A stretch of 64,000 bases of DNA from Brienomyrus brachyistius (GCF_023856365.1 NC_064549.1:9689608-9753607), one strand, 5' to 3'; counted from the stretch's first letter, positions 25,080 to 51,695 are shown. The notes: generated from the sequence alone by a model not told the origin. Program-made: numbers and translations.

Positions 25080-25407
25080 CATCCAATCATCCATCAATTT
25101 TCCAAACCACTTATCCTTCTGGGATGGGCACAAGGCAGGGAACAACCTAGGATGGGGGGCCAGCCCATCGCAGGGCACACTCACACACCAGTCACTCTCA
25201 TATGCACACCTACGGGCAATTTAGCAACTCCAATTAGCCTCAGCATGTCTTTGGACTGTGGGGGGAAACCGGAGTACCCGGAGGAAACCCCACGAGGACA
25301 TGGGGAGAACATGCAAACTCCGCACACATGTGACCCAGGCGGAGACTCGAACCTGGGTCCCAGAGGTGTGAGGCAACAGTGCTAACCACTGCACCACCAT
25401 GCCCCCC
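25080..25407 (-). mobile_element. tRNA-derived SINE, antisense copy
   Basis: Nearly the same sequence as the 13.1 kb copy, including ggatggggggccagcccatc, acgggcaatttagcaactcc, ggactgtggggggaaaccgg and gagactcgaacctgggtccc. It lacks the ggtccggagcctatcccgga block near the tail. A clear target duplication is not visible. Confidence 0.8.
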
Positions 25408-25734
25408 CCCCTTTCATTCTTACCTGTTTCGTACATAGCGTTCAATATGTACACCTGGTTCCAGCCAGTTCCATATTCATGCAAAGTACTGAAAAGAAAA
25501 ACTTTCTTTATGACTGATGACTTCAGCCACTTTACAGATTTATGGAATTCCAACAGAAATAGAACCTCTTCTTAATTAAATACATAATAAACGCTGATGT
25601 AAAAATCACCTCTGCTCATACCAAGTTAGGTATAATAAATCAGTACACATTATCTCATCTGCTTGCAAAAAGCAGCGAAAATTAGCCACACTGTTAATGG
25701 TTCACTGATATACCGAGACACACGGCCTTACAAG

Positions 25735-26180
25735 TTAGTTAGTGCGCACGCTGCTGAGAGCCCGTGACACCGCCTTCAAATCAGGTGACCAGGCTGCCCT
25801 GAGAACCGTGAGGTCCAACCTGTCCAGGGCCATCAGAGAGGCGAAGCGTGCCCACGCCCAGAAACTACACAGCCACTTCAAAGATACTGGTGATGTTCGG
25901 CGCATGTGGCAGGGCATCCAGGCCATCGCCAACTACAGGGCATCTCCACCTGCCTGTGACGGTGAGGCCTCCCTTCCAGACGCGCTGAATAGCTTCTACG
26001 CACGGTTTGAAGCCCAAAACAGCATGGCAGTGAGGAAGTCCATCCCACCTCCCAACGACCAGGTGCTGTCTGACCGTGGCAGATGTGAGGAAAACTCTGC
26101 TTAGAGTCAACCCACGGAAAGCCGCTGGACCAGACAACATCCCTGGTTGTGTGCTCAGAGGATGTGCAGAACATTACACC
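25735..26180 (+). pseudogene. LINE ORF2 fragment (L2/CR1-like non-LTR retrotransposon), frameshifted
   Basis: The frame 25742-26104 encodes the linker between endonuclease and reverse transcriptase that is common in fish LINE ORF2 proteins: an [20 protein letters not shown] stretch, then [17 protein letters not shown] and [13 protein letters not shown]. At about 26065-26075 the reading shifts frame. The continuation [20 protein letters not shown] and NIPGCVLRGCAEHYT, the start of the reverse-transcriptase domain, is in another frame. The homology then stops near 26180. It is a short dead fragment: no endonuclease, catalytic reverse-transcriptase motifs or 3' tail are present. Confidence 0.75.
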
Positions 26181-28058
26181 TCATTTTCTTTGTATGTATA
26201 ATTGCACCATATCTGCTGTTAAGGTATAGATATTGAAATATGCACACATGTATACATTTTTTACAAAGAATACAGAATGGTGTAATGGAAACAGGCATTG
26301 AGCTGGTTTTTATTGATTCTGTATATGTCTGCATGTGTGCACATTGGGGGGGGGGGGGAGATTGGAGGGAACAGACTGCTCAGATAAACAAACTCCTCTC
26401 TACATGCCTCCCCCTGTGAGGTAATCAACACCAAGGGGGTATTACGCAAATTCAACTTTTCAATTCATACATCATTTTTGCGGTTCAGACTGAGGAACTG
26501 GAGTTGGCTGAGCGAAATGACATGGGCTTGTGAAGGATTGTGTGCCAACGAGCCTCTTTCACTGACGGAAATGTGTTACTAAATTACATAAGTATATACA
26601 TGTATTTTTTCTAAAGGGATATCTGAAAACTAGTATCCATACTCATATTTAATTATAAATTCGTTGCAATATATTTATATTGGTTTTGTAAACCAGGTTG
26701 GCAATCATACACAGGGAGATATTTTTAGGTTATGTTATTGTTGTATTTGTGCTTGTTGGAATGTTCCACACAGGCATAAGCACATACACTACAACCAGCG
26801 CTAGAACATTTAAATGTTTACTATATAAAAACTAACTAATGGTTAGTTACTGTGTAACCTACTGTAGTTCACAAGAGAAATTAAATTGTTGACAGATTAA
26901 TCATTTTTTTTAAAAAAAGTCTACTTCATACAGACCCCAAAATAGTCCCTCAACCGAATGTTTGTGTCCATGAAATTCTCATTTCGTTAAATGACGGCAT
27001 ATCGCCCTCTGCTGTACTAAATGACTACTGCAGCCCTTTTTCCAAAATCCAGGCGAAAAACTGCCCATGTCTCATTTAAAGAAGTGTCGTGACTCAACAG
27101 AAGAATATCTCTGCTCCTGTCAGCACGGGATACCTTGCTTTTCTACAGCCCAACATGATTTAAAGTAAATAACTGCTAGAGTATTGTTTTTTTCTTTGGT
27201 AAAAAAAATAATCGATATAGTCAGACAAGCCACGAGATTGCAGCAATGTTTGTAAGAATGACAGGGGTAAAAATAATGAGTATGATCTGAGATTAATCTA
27301 GTGATGTGTTTATACAAGAAGAAGTAGACAGTGCAGCTTGCGAGCAAATTATTCAAATGGCTAAGCACAGGTGGCCTGAGACCTCGCCAGAGAGTGTTTG
27401 CTCTTACAAACAGTGATGATCCACCTCGGACGGGCAAATGCTATGAAAGAGTTAGGATGTGACACAATCACAGTCCCAGTTCATCCTCAATTCGTCACCC
27501 TGTTGAAATATTTCACAGACGAATATCATTAGGCGCCTACTCTCTTTTATATAAGCCCACTTTAAAATCGTTCGGCTACTTATAAAAGGAACATCCTTCC
27601 GTTGTTGGTTTCATCTATCGGAAATCATTGATCAACACGATTCTCTGTATAGGAGACAAGTTTGGGCATAAATTTTAAATGACCCTTTTCATTCCTTCAG
27701 AAAAGAAAAATTGGCAAATACTGCCAGTCACTGAATTGCTATAGATGTGACGTTCACACTCTGATGGAGGCGCCGGTCAGACCCAGGATGCCTTACACTT
27801 CAGTACACTTTAGGAACCAAGTCACATGACATGCTAGAGGGGCGGAGTGTGGGCTGCTTATGGGTGAAGGACACTGGTGGTTCCTCTGCTCTTGGCCTAT
27901 AGGCTAAGGCTGGTCCGTATGGGTGGAGGAGGAGGACAAAGATAGGGGCGATTCAGGGCTGGGGGTAGAGAAGGGTGGGTAAAATGTTGGGGTAGATGGG
28001 CTGTAGCTCCAAAAATAGGCCCAAGTCTTTCAATGGCCAATGGTGATGGAGCCCCAGT
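26181..28058. other. intergenic, includes the probable prkd2 3' UTR
   Basis: No exon recognised. The part next to 28058 (about 27740-28058) is more GC-rich and may be 3' UTR of the minus-strand kinase gene. I found no convincing polyadenylation signal close to the stop. A G run lies near 26345-26359. Confidence 0.4.
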
Positions 28059-41347
<13,289 letters not shown>

Positions 41348-42715
41348 CTGGGAACTGCCGGGCAGAAAGAAGGGAAAACCATCATAACCCATCCAAAGAC
41401 AGGCAGAAATCCACATTCTCACAAAGTCCATCAGCCACCCACCCGCACACAGTCATCAAGGCTTAACAGCAGTTCTTGGCATTAAAACAAGGCATTTCTT
41501 TGCATTGAAGGTCAGCATTTACACTTAGATTTTGCATCATGGAGCAAATAGCTGCAGTCTGTTATGAGACAGGGCAACGTTTTCAGTTCAATAATGGGTG
41601 TTTATGCACTTTTTCTTTTCTTTTTTTTCTTTTATGATTCTGGGTGTACAATACATTTTACCATTTTCTGCTGCGCCTCACTTGAGAAACACAGCTGGTA
41701 GAGAGGGGCGATTATCGTATAGAATGTATGGATAAATTCAGGACAAAATTCATTTGTCTTTGCAGAGACCCTGTTACTTTTCGTGAAGTTCAATTCCCTG
41801 ACAGCAATACAAAGGTGTCTGGTGCTCTTGACTTAAATACACTGGTAGGCTTTTCGCTGAAGTGGTTCGGATTAAGTATCTTAAAGGGGAGTACTGCAGG
41901 GCCTCCTCCTGGGACCCAAATCATTTTCCCGCTGCCCCATTTCTGTAAGAAACAATAACTAAATGCTTTTCTACAGGCTGGATTGAAAGAGAAAGCGATT
42001 CTGCACGTTCAGTAGCACCAGCTTCAGTGGCATGTCGCTCATTATCCTCATTATTTAAACTAATCGACAGACAGGAAATGAAGAGAAAGATCTAATATAC
42101 AGTAAGACGCACTAGATGACACTGGCCATAAGTTGCATGCTGCCCTACCGGACCTGGCCTAGTCCGATATTCAGATCTAATGAACAAGAGTTTAGCATCA
42201 TGTGACAGTGTACTGTTACATACTGCAGCGCGCTGAACCTGATATGTCTCTCAGCAGAGGTCACAGGCAGCATGTTATGATAATGTCACTCAAAAGCATA
42301 TAGACTTCCCTCACTGGGAGGAGGCCTTCAATACTTAATGCTGTGCATTTAATGACTGCCTCCCTGCTCACTGAGGAAGAAAGGGTGTGGGACTGCTGCT
42401 TTCTCGGCCAACAATGGGTTTTTCCCCTTGAGAGATTTGGTGGTGGGGGGGGGGGGGGTCAGATGAGTGTTAACCAGCTAAGCATCCATTATATGAGACA
42501 CTAAGCTTTATGGTTACAATCCACTAATAGCGAGGCAGGTAATATGAGTAAATAATCAGTTTGCCCGGGCATGGAGTTTAATGTCGCCTACCAAACACTT
42601 ATTTCTGATACTGATTTTTATGTGCGGATATTGAGACTGAACCTGGTTTGTGCTTGGGAATTAGTTGGCGTGAAACCGAGCAGGAGAAGTTCCCAGTTGT
42701 TGGCCCGATTCTATG
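41348..42715. other. upstream of the first visible prkd2 exon
   Basis: No exon seen. I looked on the minus strand for the PKD N-terminal segment (HVKQLACSIVDQKFPE-like) and did not find it here or further right. A G run is near 42448-42459. Confidence 0.45.
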
Positions 42716-43016
42716 GAATGAAGGGATCCTGACCAATCCAGGAAGGTGTTCCACAAACAAGATTTCTCAGTTAGCTGGGTTAACTGGGTTAGGTTACATC
42801 TTGCTCTGTGGAAAGCCCTCCAAGTATATTATTCTAGGGAGTGCTCCACAAAGCAACATTTTTCCATTAGCTGGGTTAACTTAAGCTAGAAGTCATGATT
42901 GTCCAATAGGAGATTAAGTAATGATTGTTGCACGGATAATTCCTATTGGACAATCGTGATTTCTATCTTAAGTTAACCTAGCTACCTGAGAAATTCTGCT
43001 TCATGGAACGCCACCT
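42716..43016. mobile_element. nested palindromic MITE
   Basis: The segment 42744-42818 is a small palindrome by itself: ggtgttccacaaacaagatt against its complement ending gctctgtggaaagccct. It is followed by a larger palindrome, 42838-43016. The outer arms of that palindrome are gctccacaaagcaacattt and its counterpart ending ctgcttcatggaacgccac; its inner arms are gattgtccaatagga and tcctattggacaatc. Both use the arm motif ttagctgggttaactt. No coding capacity. Confidence 0.65.
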
Positions 43017-43137
43017 AAAATTGGGTTTTTGTGGTTTTTTCTCTTAAACTAGGTCACATGGTCGTCAGTTTTTTAATAGAGCTGAAGATTCCTTCAGGGG
43101 TAAAAGACATAATGTACATTTCGTCATTTATCAGACG

Positions 43138-43216
43138 AAGCAGCTCACAGTGGAGGGAAAAGTTACAAATTATGCATGCTCCCCAGGATTTGAACCCATG
43201 ACCTTTGCATTGTCAG
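43138..43216 (-). mobile_element. SINE head fragment
   Basis: Plus-strand caggatttgaacccatgacc followed by gtcagcacaatgttctacc is a reversed tRNA-like box-B/box-A arrangement. Short and diverged. Confidence 0.4.
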
Positions 43217-45493
43217 CACAATGTTCTACCTTCAGCTTCTGGGAATACAATTACAAGGGTCCACATTGCTTATGGTTGTTGGCAGCTCTGCTAATTCTGC
43301 TGTTGTCCAATTCACTCGCTATCCTTGCGACTTTCATGGCAGTAAGGGGAAGCTCCTATTGTAACTCAGTTGCTGTCCAGCTTTACATTTCATCTCACAC
43401 TTTATGATGTCTGACTCCTGATTTTTGGTGGGTCCGCAGAATAAACAGACCATTGCTCCAACGAACCTCTATTGCGTCTAAGCAACTAGTAGCTAAGCTG
43501 CTTGAATAAATGTCAGAAACGCATACACTTGGCCAAATGATTCTTAACCGATTCTTTATATTTTAAATTGATTCTTTGTAAGATCTGCATTTTGTGTTGT
43601 CCTTAAGTTAGTGATGCAAAATTACATAACCATTCAGACAAAGTAGCTAAACGATTAAATTGCTACAATCAACTTAACAGAAAATTATAAATTGCATACA
43701 CTTGTTAATAATAACAATTTGAACAGCTTTCTCCAATTTTCAATATAGTACATTTCTATGAAAAATGAACAGCTTTGTTAAATAATTAATTCACGGTGCT
43801 TCTGGTTGGAATTTCATTAACTTGGGTTACATGGTTGTTGAACACGCCAGCTGGCGTCAGCCGTTACTCTTCTAGAAAATACTACAGGGATGAAGTAACT
43901 GAAAGTGGTTTAGCTAAGACTGAGTGTTTCGCATCCAAGTCTAAATCAGTCAAATCGGCTTCACTCGACAGCTGTTACGTGAGCGATTTATAAACCGTTT
44001 TAGTTCCTTTTATTCTCTTCCCCACTTATTCACACAAAGAAACCAGCAGTGCCGACTTCTTCCCTTTTAGCCGGACTGAATTCCATCCTGCAGTGGATGA
44101 TTCTGAGATAATTTTTATCTTAATCAGAAAATGCATAAAGGAAACTGTTTTTTTTTTTTCATACTGTGATTAGGTAACTGGAACTGTGCCCGTTCTAAAA
44201 AAAATGAAATGGACAGAGATTTCAGATGCAAATTGCATTGAACGGCGAGATGGACGCTCTGAAATTTCTCATAGCTGGTTGCACATCTTCTCAAAACTAA
44301 ATATCTTCTCAATCGAGATGAGATTATTTTCCGTGACATTTTATATTACGTAACAAGAAATCAAAAGAAACATTGGAGGCTGATCGCTGGGACTCAGATG
44401 GCATAGTACCTACTGGCCACCTGCCACACGGCAAGAAACAAAATAGCAATTGTCATTTTACTATTTATCAGGCATTCTTACCGACCTGGGCTATGTCACC
44501 TGAGTGATGTTTCAAGCCATGGTTGAACCAAACCCCTACGATTTTCAATGCCCCGTTCATTCCCCTTGAGTTACTCATCAGGCGTCTGGATTATGTCAGA
44601 AGCTGAAGAACCCTTAAATAGGTGATCGAACCACTAGCCATTGCCACGAACCCTAGTGATGAACTGCATCAGCGTTCCTGGATGCACCAATCATAGCGCG
44701 GTTTGTCGGCAGATAATGAAGCGTTGTTATGATGGTGGTGATCCTGGCTGAGTGATGCACCCCCTCCAGTCAGTTTTACTACTCTGATGACCCAGAAGCA
44801 TCCAGAGTATCATGCGGAATCAGGTATTGTAACCCTCCCTGGACTTTGCGGTCAGCAGTCTCATTCTTAGTCAACATATACTGCATATCTGTCATTCCCT
44901 TGCAGGTAAAGGCTACCCAGCCAGTTCTTCTAGTTCATGAGAAGCGATGCATCAGTAATAGCAGTCTAACAGATTAAACGTTGAGTTGGGTGCAGCGTGT
45001 GATCAGACTTACACGAAAAAAGCATGCTCCTTTGCACCAGGGGGGAAAAAATGGAAAGATGGTAGATGCTCAGTCACGCTCAAGAGCAGACAATCTGTGT
45101 ACATGCATCTGTGTACATCACCTGCAGGCTGTGTTTATCAGAGCGAATCAGAGGCCAAAAGCAAAAAAAAGACGACATAAAACACCGAAATACCTCAGCT
45201 GAGATACTAGCGACAGTCTGCACTATTCACCGCAGGCTGATTACCAACAGAACAACAGCCTCAATGGCGGCAAAGCACCTTTTCCCCAGCCTGTGCTAAA
45301 TGTTAATATTTTGTTGCAACAGTGACACTGCGTGAAGTGAAAAGACAGCAGCATTAGCTCCCAGAAAGTTCTTTCAGCTTGGAAGCTTTAAATCGCTGAA
45401 TATGAAGGGAATCGACATGTCGTGGTGCTGTGAGAATGTCAAAAACAAACAAACAAAAAAAGAACACATGGCAAGGGGGTTGTGCTCTTTGCG
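43217..45493. other. intron 1 or intergenic, no gene seen
   Basis: No exon, RNA gene or repeat that I can support. ORFs are short and unmatched. Confidence 0.4.
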
Positions 45494-45546
45494 GAGGCTC
45501 AGGAAGGAGAGGCTCAGGAAGGAGAGGCTCAGGAAGGGAGAGGCTC
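45494..45546. repeat. 15-bp tandem repeat (about 3.5 units)
   Basis: Units of gaggctcaggaagga in tandem. It lies inside the unsupported ORF 45402-45776, where it gives an RLRKE repeat. Confidence 0.85.
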
Positions 45547-45929
45547 AGCTTCCATGCAAGGGCCAGAGGATCAGAGCTGCGTGGAGCATGAATGATTTAC
45601 ACACGCGGGGCACTCTGCCCTGCATTCGGCCCGGTCCAAGCTGGACAAAGGGGGATTATTCTCCCTCCCCGAGGACCGGCCAGGTCCTGCTCCACCCTCG
45701 CTGCTGCCTCACGGGTTGGTTATTTGGTCAGAATGCTGGTCACAGTCCAATGCTAGGGGGTGGGGGGGAGAGGTAGCAGATCCTAAATATAAAACATCAC
45801 TGGCACACCTGCACACATACACAGGCACACACACAAACACGCTTAAGGCCCGATCCAGCCACGAACAGACACAATTAGCCGATCACAGAGTGTCTGGAAA
45901 AGCAGCAACAAAAAGAATCGGCTATCAGG

Positions 45930-45960
45930 GTACACACACACACACACACACACACACATG
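45930..45960. repeat. (CA)n microsatellite
   Basis: About 13 CA units, with further CA-rich sequence at 45805-45840. Confidence 0.9.
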
Positions 45961-46099
45961 CACACTTAGGCCCGGATATGCAGGAACAGTAGGCTGAAAT
46001 GCAATCCTGTTGTCTGTTCACACACAAGGACGCCACACTCGGCTGCTTTGGCAGGGAAGTAGCCGGTACCTTAGCCTGCCTTTTGTCTGCGCGTTTGCC

Positions 46100-49000
46100 A
46101 CAGCGGTCTAGCCTGAGGTATCACCTGACCGAACCTCCGTGTGAAGCAGCCTAGCCTGCATGCACCCTCAGCTAAGCCACTAAGACGTCGAACTAAGCTC
46201 ACATGCCCTAATTACAGGGAAATGACACCATAAGCACCAAAGCCTCGTTTTTTTATTTCTGTTACTGTTGTTTTTTCACCATCCCTTCTCAGCAGTAAAG
46301 TATCCTGCTGTTTCAATCATCCACGAAGTAGAAATACAGGAAAATGTGGATTTGAGTGGGGGGGGGGGGGGGCATGTGGTTTTTATTGTCCTTTTTTGGA
46401 AGTTAAATACTTACTCACTCCCTTTTTGGGATTATTTGGCCCAGTTCACCAAGCATACAAGAGCCACCAATCTCCAGCCCAGACACATATTGTGTAGTAG
46501 TGGTTCCGAACCTAATTTCTACCGCGGCAAACTTTTCCTAAGGTAATTATCCCAGGGTGCACCATCGATTAACACACACTACTAACTGGCTCTTACCAAT
46601 AACACACACCATATTGCTCTTAAACAAGTTGGTTCAGGAGAGTACATTTTCAACTTGGCACAATCTCAACAGGAGCTCGCTGTTATTAGACGGGCATTAC
46701 TTTCATCTATGGGGCGTCCGCATGCATGTCGTAATCCGCGCAAACCCTAGATGGACATGGGGTTCTCAACACTGGAGTCAGCACAGAATGGAAATCGCCA
46801 CGGAAACAGGCTTTTATGGAAAGCAAACAAATCACCAGATCTTTGCATGGATCACTGGGAAGGGGTGTTGAGGGAGGCAGCGTGATGTCATCGCTGAACG
46901 CAGCCTGAATTTCCAGTCAGTTGTATTCAAACACCGTCAGCTGATACAGGATTTTGTGCGCTTCCATATCTCCGGAATGGCATAAATACGTATGTGCGTA
47001 CACACGGCAGGAATCGAGATCACAAGTAACCAGAGAGTGGTCTTGTTTTAGTCACAAGCTCTGGGGAATCTTGGACTACTATGTTTACAGAAGTGATTGT
47101 GAATGAGGAAGCGTCCACTTTCAAGATAAGATCGCAGAAGTCACACCCAAGCATTTGTCATGCAAAGCTTTATGCGGAGCTTACATTTCCCATAGTTCCA
47201 TTGAACCTGCATTGAACATCCTCTACCAATGTATCCAGCTAAAGCCATTGGTGTGATTTGCATTTTTCACGATAAACTTGCAACGGCCAGTGAACGTTGT
47301 TACTAACCATGGGAGTTTGAGCGACGTCTCACATTACATTTTCATTTCTATAAAAGACTTCAAAGCATGTCCTCTGCTCTGTAAAGATAAAAATTTACAT
47401 TCGGTGGCTGACTATTTCTGGATTTAAAAAAACGTTGCGCTATAATTATGGTGTTATTTCATTGCTTCTCATTTTACCACAGGTGTCAAAACTGAAGCAG
47501 TGATGTAGAAGGATGGGATCAGTGCGCTGCGGTAACTATGGAAACACTGACCCTCAGAGATGATCTAACAGATGCAACTTGATGAAAGCCAGAGGATCCC
47601 AAGAGAAGCTGCGGGGAGATTCTGAGAGTAGCAGAGAGTGTCTATCCCAGACACCGAGTCAGTGCTCGCTTGGCTCCTGGGCTTCATCACGGCTCCTCTG
47701 AGAAGAGGCTACTTGATGGCCTGTTGATGGCTTTCCTGAGCTGACAAGCCCCTCAGCCTGTTTCCTCTCATCCCAATGTGTGATGGCAGCACTCCATAAA
47801 CAACACGGGCCAACAAAATGTCCATCTGATACCTGGCTTTTGAGCTGTGCTGTAACAGAACCTGCCTGTGCTGCCCTTCAAAGCCAGCCAGCTTGTTAGC
47901 GTCCAAAACCGGCGTGACGTGTGAGATGTGGGCACCGCTGTCTGTCGATAGTACGATTCATACCGGCAGACGTGTGATTTAGCAGCGGCCTCCAGAGAGA
48001 CAACAACAGCCAGTTATTTGCTGCCGTTTATCTCCTGGCCACATCTTAAGAATGATCCCTACTTTGGTAGATGAACACAAAACTCTGTAGAGATTCACTG
48101 AGTTCATGGGAAGGGGGTTTCTGAAGTGGTTACCAAGGAGATCTTGGCAGGAAGTGAAAGCACTTGATTTTGCGGGGTTCGATCAGGGAGGCTGCAAAGA
48201 CGTCAGAACTTTACCTTCATTAACACATATCTGCATGGAGCAGATTGTGGCCGATTTCAGACCCTATTATGTGTTGCACCCCCTCCCCCCCCCCCCCCAA
48301 AAGAAAAGGCCTTTCCCTAGAGCTGTTACTAATAGCTTGGTGACACCCCAATGACGACAAAGAAGATGGTAGGAATGCGGGATATCTTCAACTGATTCTG
48401 CCCTAAAGCATTTCTGGTGCATCGCAACCAAAAGAGGTGTAGGAGAAGGACAGTCTCACTGACATCGACGAAAGTAAACAGGAAGATGCTCAAGCCATCA
48501 CTTCATAGAAAAGCCGTAAGGTTTAATTCCGTTGGCATGATCCAATCACTTAAGTAATGTACTCCAGTGATGTAGGGCTGGCTTGAATACGAATGATGAG
48601 CTGGACTCCTAAACTGTATAAATCTTGGGAGTGTCCCTCACCATACTGGAACTGCAAGGTAGAGTATAAGCAGCTCATTTGTCATCATAGTCCACTGTCA
48701 GCTGCGTGTTTTGGTTCCGGACTGGTTGTTCCCATACCCCGACATCCAACAGGATCCTTCTATACTTGGTCACAGTGCTATTGTAAGCTAGCCGGCACAG
48801 CAAAAATCACATAGCACTTCTGCAATCATTATGAATACGCTTTCATTCAGCGAAGTGCTTCCAATTAATGGCACCGTGAGATTGTCATGGTGGGGGATGA
48901 CAGGGCAGAACCTGATAAAATGGGGGTTTGGGCAAAAAAAAAAAAAAAAAAACAGGGATTGGCCAGCAATGTGAAAAGAAAAATACAACACAGTAGAACA

Positions 49001-50250
49001 CATTAAAAACACAAGGGACAAAACAAGAGAAAACATGGGGCGTGTAAAGCCGAGACAAAAGACATCATAGTAGGAATTCTGTTGCTACAGGTTTGGACTT
49101 CACTCCAGGTTAATAATTGTGTTAAAAAGATGTCTTAGCTATGAATGAGTTACAGAATGTAAGGATGTAAAGCTGGAGTCCTTTTTAGCTAACCGTAATA
49201 CAGCTAAGCTCTGCAAAGGCCTGTTTCTGTAGTGATAAAAACAGCATGTCAACAAGAATATTCCAGCAAGCAGGAAGCCTCCTGATTAGGTCCTGGAATT
49301 GGGAGGATAGTTAGGTGAGGGCCTTGGGGCCTGTGGGCTAACGGGAAGCGTTACGTCAGAGAGAAGCAGCAGGACGCGGAGGCACACATTGGCCGCAGAA
49401 GCGCAGTCACACCGAAGGCCCGCAGAGGCCCGCAGCACCAGCCGCGTGTGGGGCTCCTGCTCGCCTTCCTGTTTGCATCGCTGTGGGTGCATCAAAAGCT
49501 GAAATTCACAGGAGGGTTGTGTTTGGCGGATGTTCCCTTTACTGGCTGCTTTTTTCTCATTGTCTCTGTTTTCACAAAGGGGAAGTGAGAGCTTGTGTCT
49601 CAAGCCAAATTAGAGTATGTTCAACTACAGTTTGGGGCATATTACACAGGACACTCCAGTCTTAATTCTGTAATATTCATTTGATACTCAGCTACACTTT
49701 TAATCGTGATAAATGTGACACTTTTCAGGCATTCTGTGGCAGTACATCTCCCAAGATTTGACCTAAAATTCTATAACTAATGATGAAAAGTGTGTCGGTG
49801 TGAAGATTAATTTGACATCATTATGACATCATAATGGTCAAATTGATGTCGGAGAAGAAGAGCATGATGGGAAACTAGACAAACAAAACCTTATCTTGAG
49901 GCTCCTAGCAAAAGCATCATGTGCTCTGCAGCATCTTGCATAGCAACAGCACTGACACACAAGTATGTGGAGCTCGTTCACGCACAAACAGCTAACCAGC
50001 GTGCAGTGTACACGCCCCATCAAACACGACCTGACTCATAATAGCACTGAAGAGCCCCAAAAAGCAGAACCATTTACAGATAAAATCTTAGACATAAAAA
50101 CATTAGCTTAACATTAACTAATATTAGCTTATGCTGTCATTTACTAACTGCTAGGTATTAATAGGCTAAATACTATAGTAACACTTTACTGGAGAAGGCA
50201 CAAGTAACTTAGCAACTCACTTACTACTGAAGTACAAAACATGAACATAT
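46100..50250. other. intron 1 or intergenic, no gene seen
   Basis: It contains G, C and A homopolymers (about 46358-46371, 48283-48299, 48934-48952) and, near 50100-50200, a gtaacactttact-containing fragment like the end of the 11.1 kb MITE. No exon recognised on either strand. Confidence 0.4.
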
Positions 50251-50514
50251 ACACTCAGAAAAAAGGGTAACAATTTGTACCTTTGTTTGTCACTGGGGCT
50301 GTACCCTCAAGGGTCTGCCAGTTGTACCATGAGCTGTAGGTAATTGCACCTTTTAAGGTACAGAAATGGACTTTGATGAACATCTTTGTACCATTGGGGG
50401 TATATTAATGTTGCTTGTACCTTAGGGAGTCCATTTCTGTGCCTTAAAAGGTACAGAATTGTAAGGTTCCAGCCCAGTGACAAAGGTACAAACTGGTACC
50501 CTTTTTCTGAGTGT
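50251..50514. mobile_element. palindromic MITE
   Basis: Ends acactcagaaaaaagggta and ...taccctttttctgagtgt are inverted complements. The palindrome continues inward with imperfect arms (gtacctttgtttgtcactgg / cccagtgacaaaggtac, and ttttaaggtacagaaatgga / tccatttctgtgccttaaaa). TA borders it on each side if the ends are read as cactcag...ctgagtg. No transposase. Confidence 0.7.
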
Positions 50515-51049
50515 AGTAACTGCATGAAATACACAAACCATTATGACTGATTAACGAAGAGACGAACATGGAATCAATACTTAGCTAACAGTTTTTGGTT
50601 AATTAATTCAATTCCCTTCCGGGCTGTCAGAATGCCAAACTGCGGAGACCATGGAAAGCTTTAAGTGATCAGAGTGCTATTCCCGTTCTGCTCTTTTAAC
50701 AGCAAGATTCCACACGTTGCTTAGAAAACTCCACAACAAACTGGACTGTCTAGTGAAGCAGCACAAAGAGAACACACCTATTCTCTGCATTCCAGCTTAA
50801 TCTTGTCTAACCCTGGGTCAGAACACACTGACACCCAGGCCACACTGGATGAAACAGGCCAATCCTCCAGTAGTTAAAAAAAAAACCTTTAGATTAGTAG
50901 CATGCAAATGTAAAATAAAGGTTCCCTGTTCCCTGACCTGAAAGGAAGCAGTAGAATCATCGGTGTAACATAGCAAGTTGCAATGTAGGAATTTGTACAT
51001 CACTGTATGTTATCATTTTAGTACTAGTGTTACTTCTGTGAGTTTCATC

Positions 51050-51695
51050 CACTCATTCTCTGTAACCACTTATCCTGTTCAGGGTCACAGGAGGTCTGGA
51101 GCCTGAGGACACAAAACAGGAAACAAACTTGGATGGGGTGCCAACCCATCACAGAGCGCACACACACACCATAATTCACCCACCATTCACTCACACACCA
51201 TCATTCACCCACCATTCACTCACACACCATCATTCACCCACCATTCACTCACACACCATCATTCACCCACCATTCACTCACACACCATCATTCACCCACC
51301 ATTCACTCACACACCATCATTCACCCACCATTCACTCACACACCATCATTCACCCACCATTCACTCACACACCATTCACTCACACACCATCATTCACCCA
51401 CCATTCACTCACACACCATTCACTCACACACCATCATTCACCCACCATTCACTCACCACACCATCATTCACCCACCATTCACTCACACACCATTCACTCA
51501 CACACCATTCACTCGCATATGTGGTAACTCTAATCAGCCTCAGCAAGTTTTTGGACTGTGGGGGGAAATCAGAGTAGCCAGAGGAAACCCCATGACGACA
51601 TGGGGAGAACATGCAAACTCCACACACATGGGGCCATGATGGAGACTCGAACCCGGGTCCAGGGGTGTGAGGCAACAGTACTAACCACTGCATCA
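51050..51695 (-). mobile_element. tRNA-derived SINE, antisense, split by an internal tandem array
   Basis: The left part ccacttatcctgttcagggt, ggatggggtgccaacccatc and the right part ggtaactctaatcagcctca, ttggactgtggggggaaatc, gagactcgaacccgggtcc are in the order of the 13.1 kb SINE. The SINE position that normally holds a short actcacacaccattcactca-like stretch is expanded into the 29-bp array at 51167-51514. Confidence 0.8.
51167..51514. repeat. 29-bp minisatellite grown inside a SINE
   Basis: The unit is caccatcattcacccaccat followed by tcactcaca (29 bp), about 8 full units. Partial 14-bp units (caccattcactcaca) sit at the right end. It encodes a spurious His/Thr/Ser-rich ORF (51129-51527). 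Confidence 0.92.

Noticed and set aside
45402..45776. 124-residue ORF with RLRKE repeats
   Set aside because: Driven by a short 15-bp tandem repeat; nothing supports it as an exon.
51129..51527. His/Thr/Ser-rich ORF resembling a repetitive secreted protein
   Set aside because: Translation of the 29-bp minisatellite inside a SINE.
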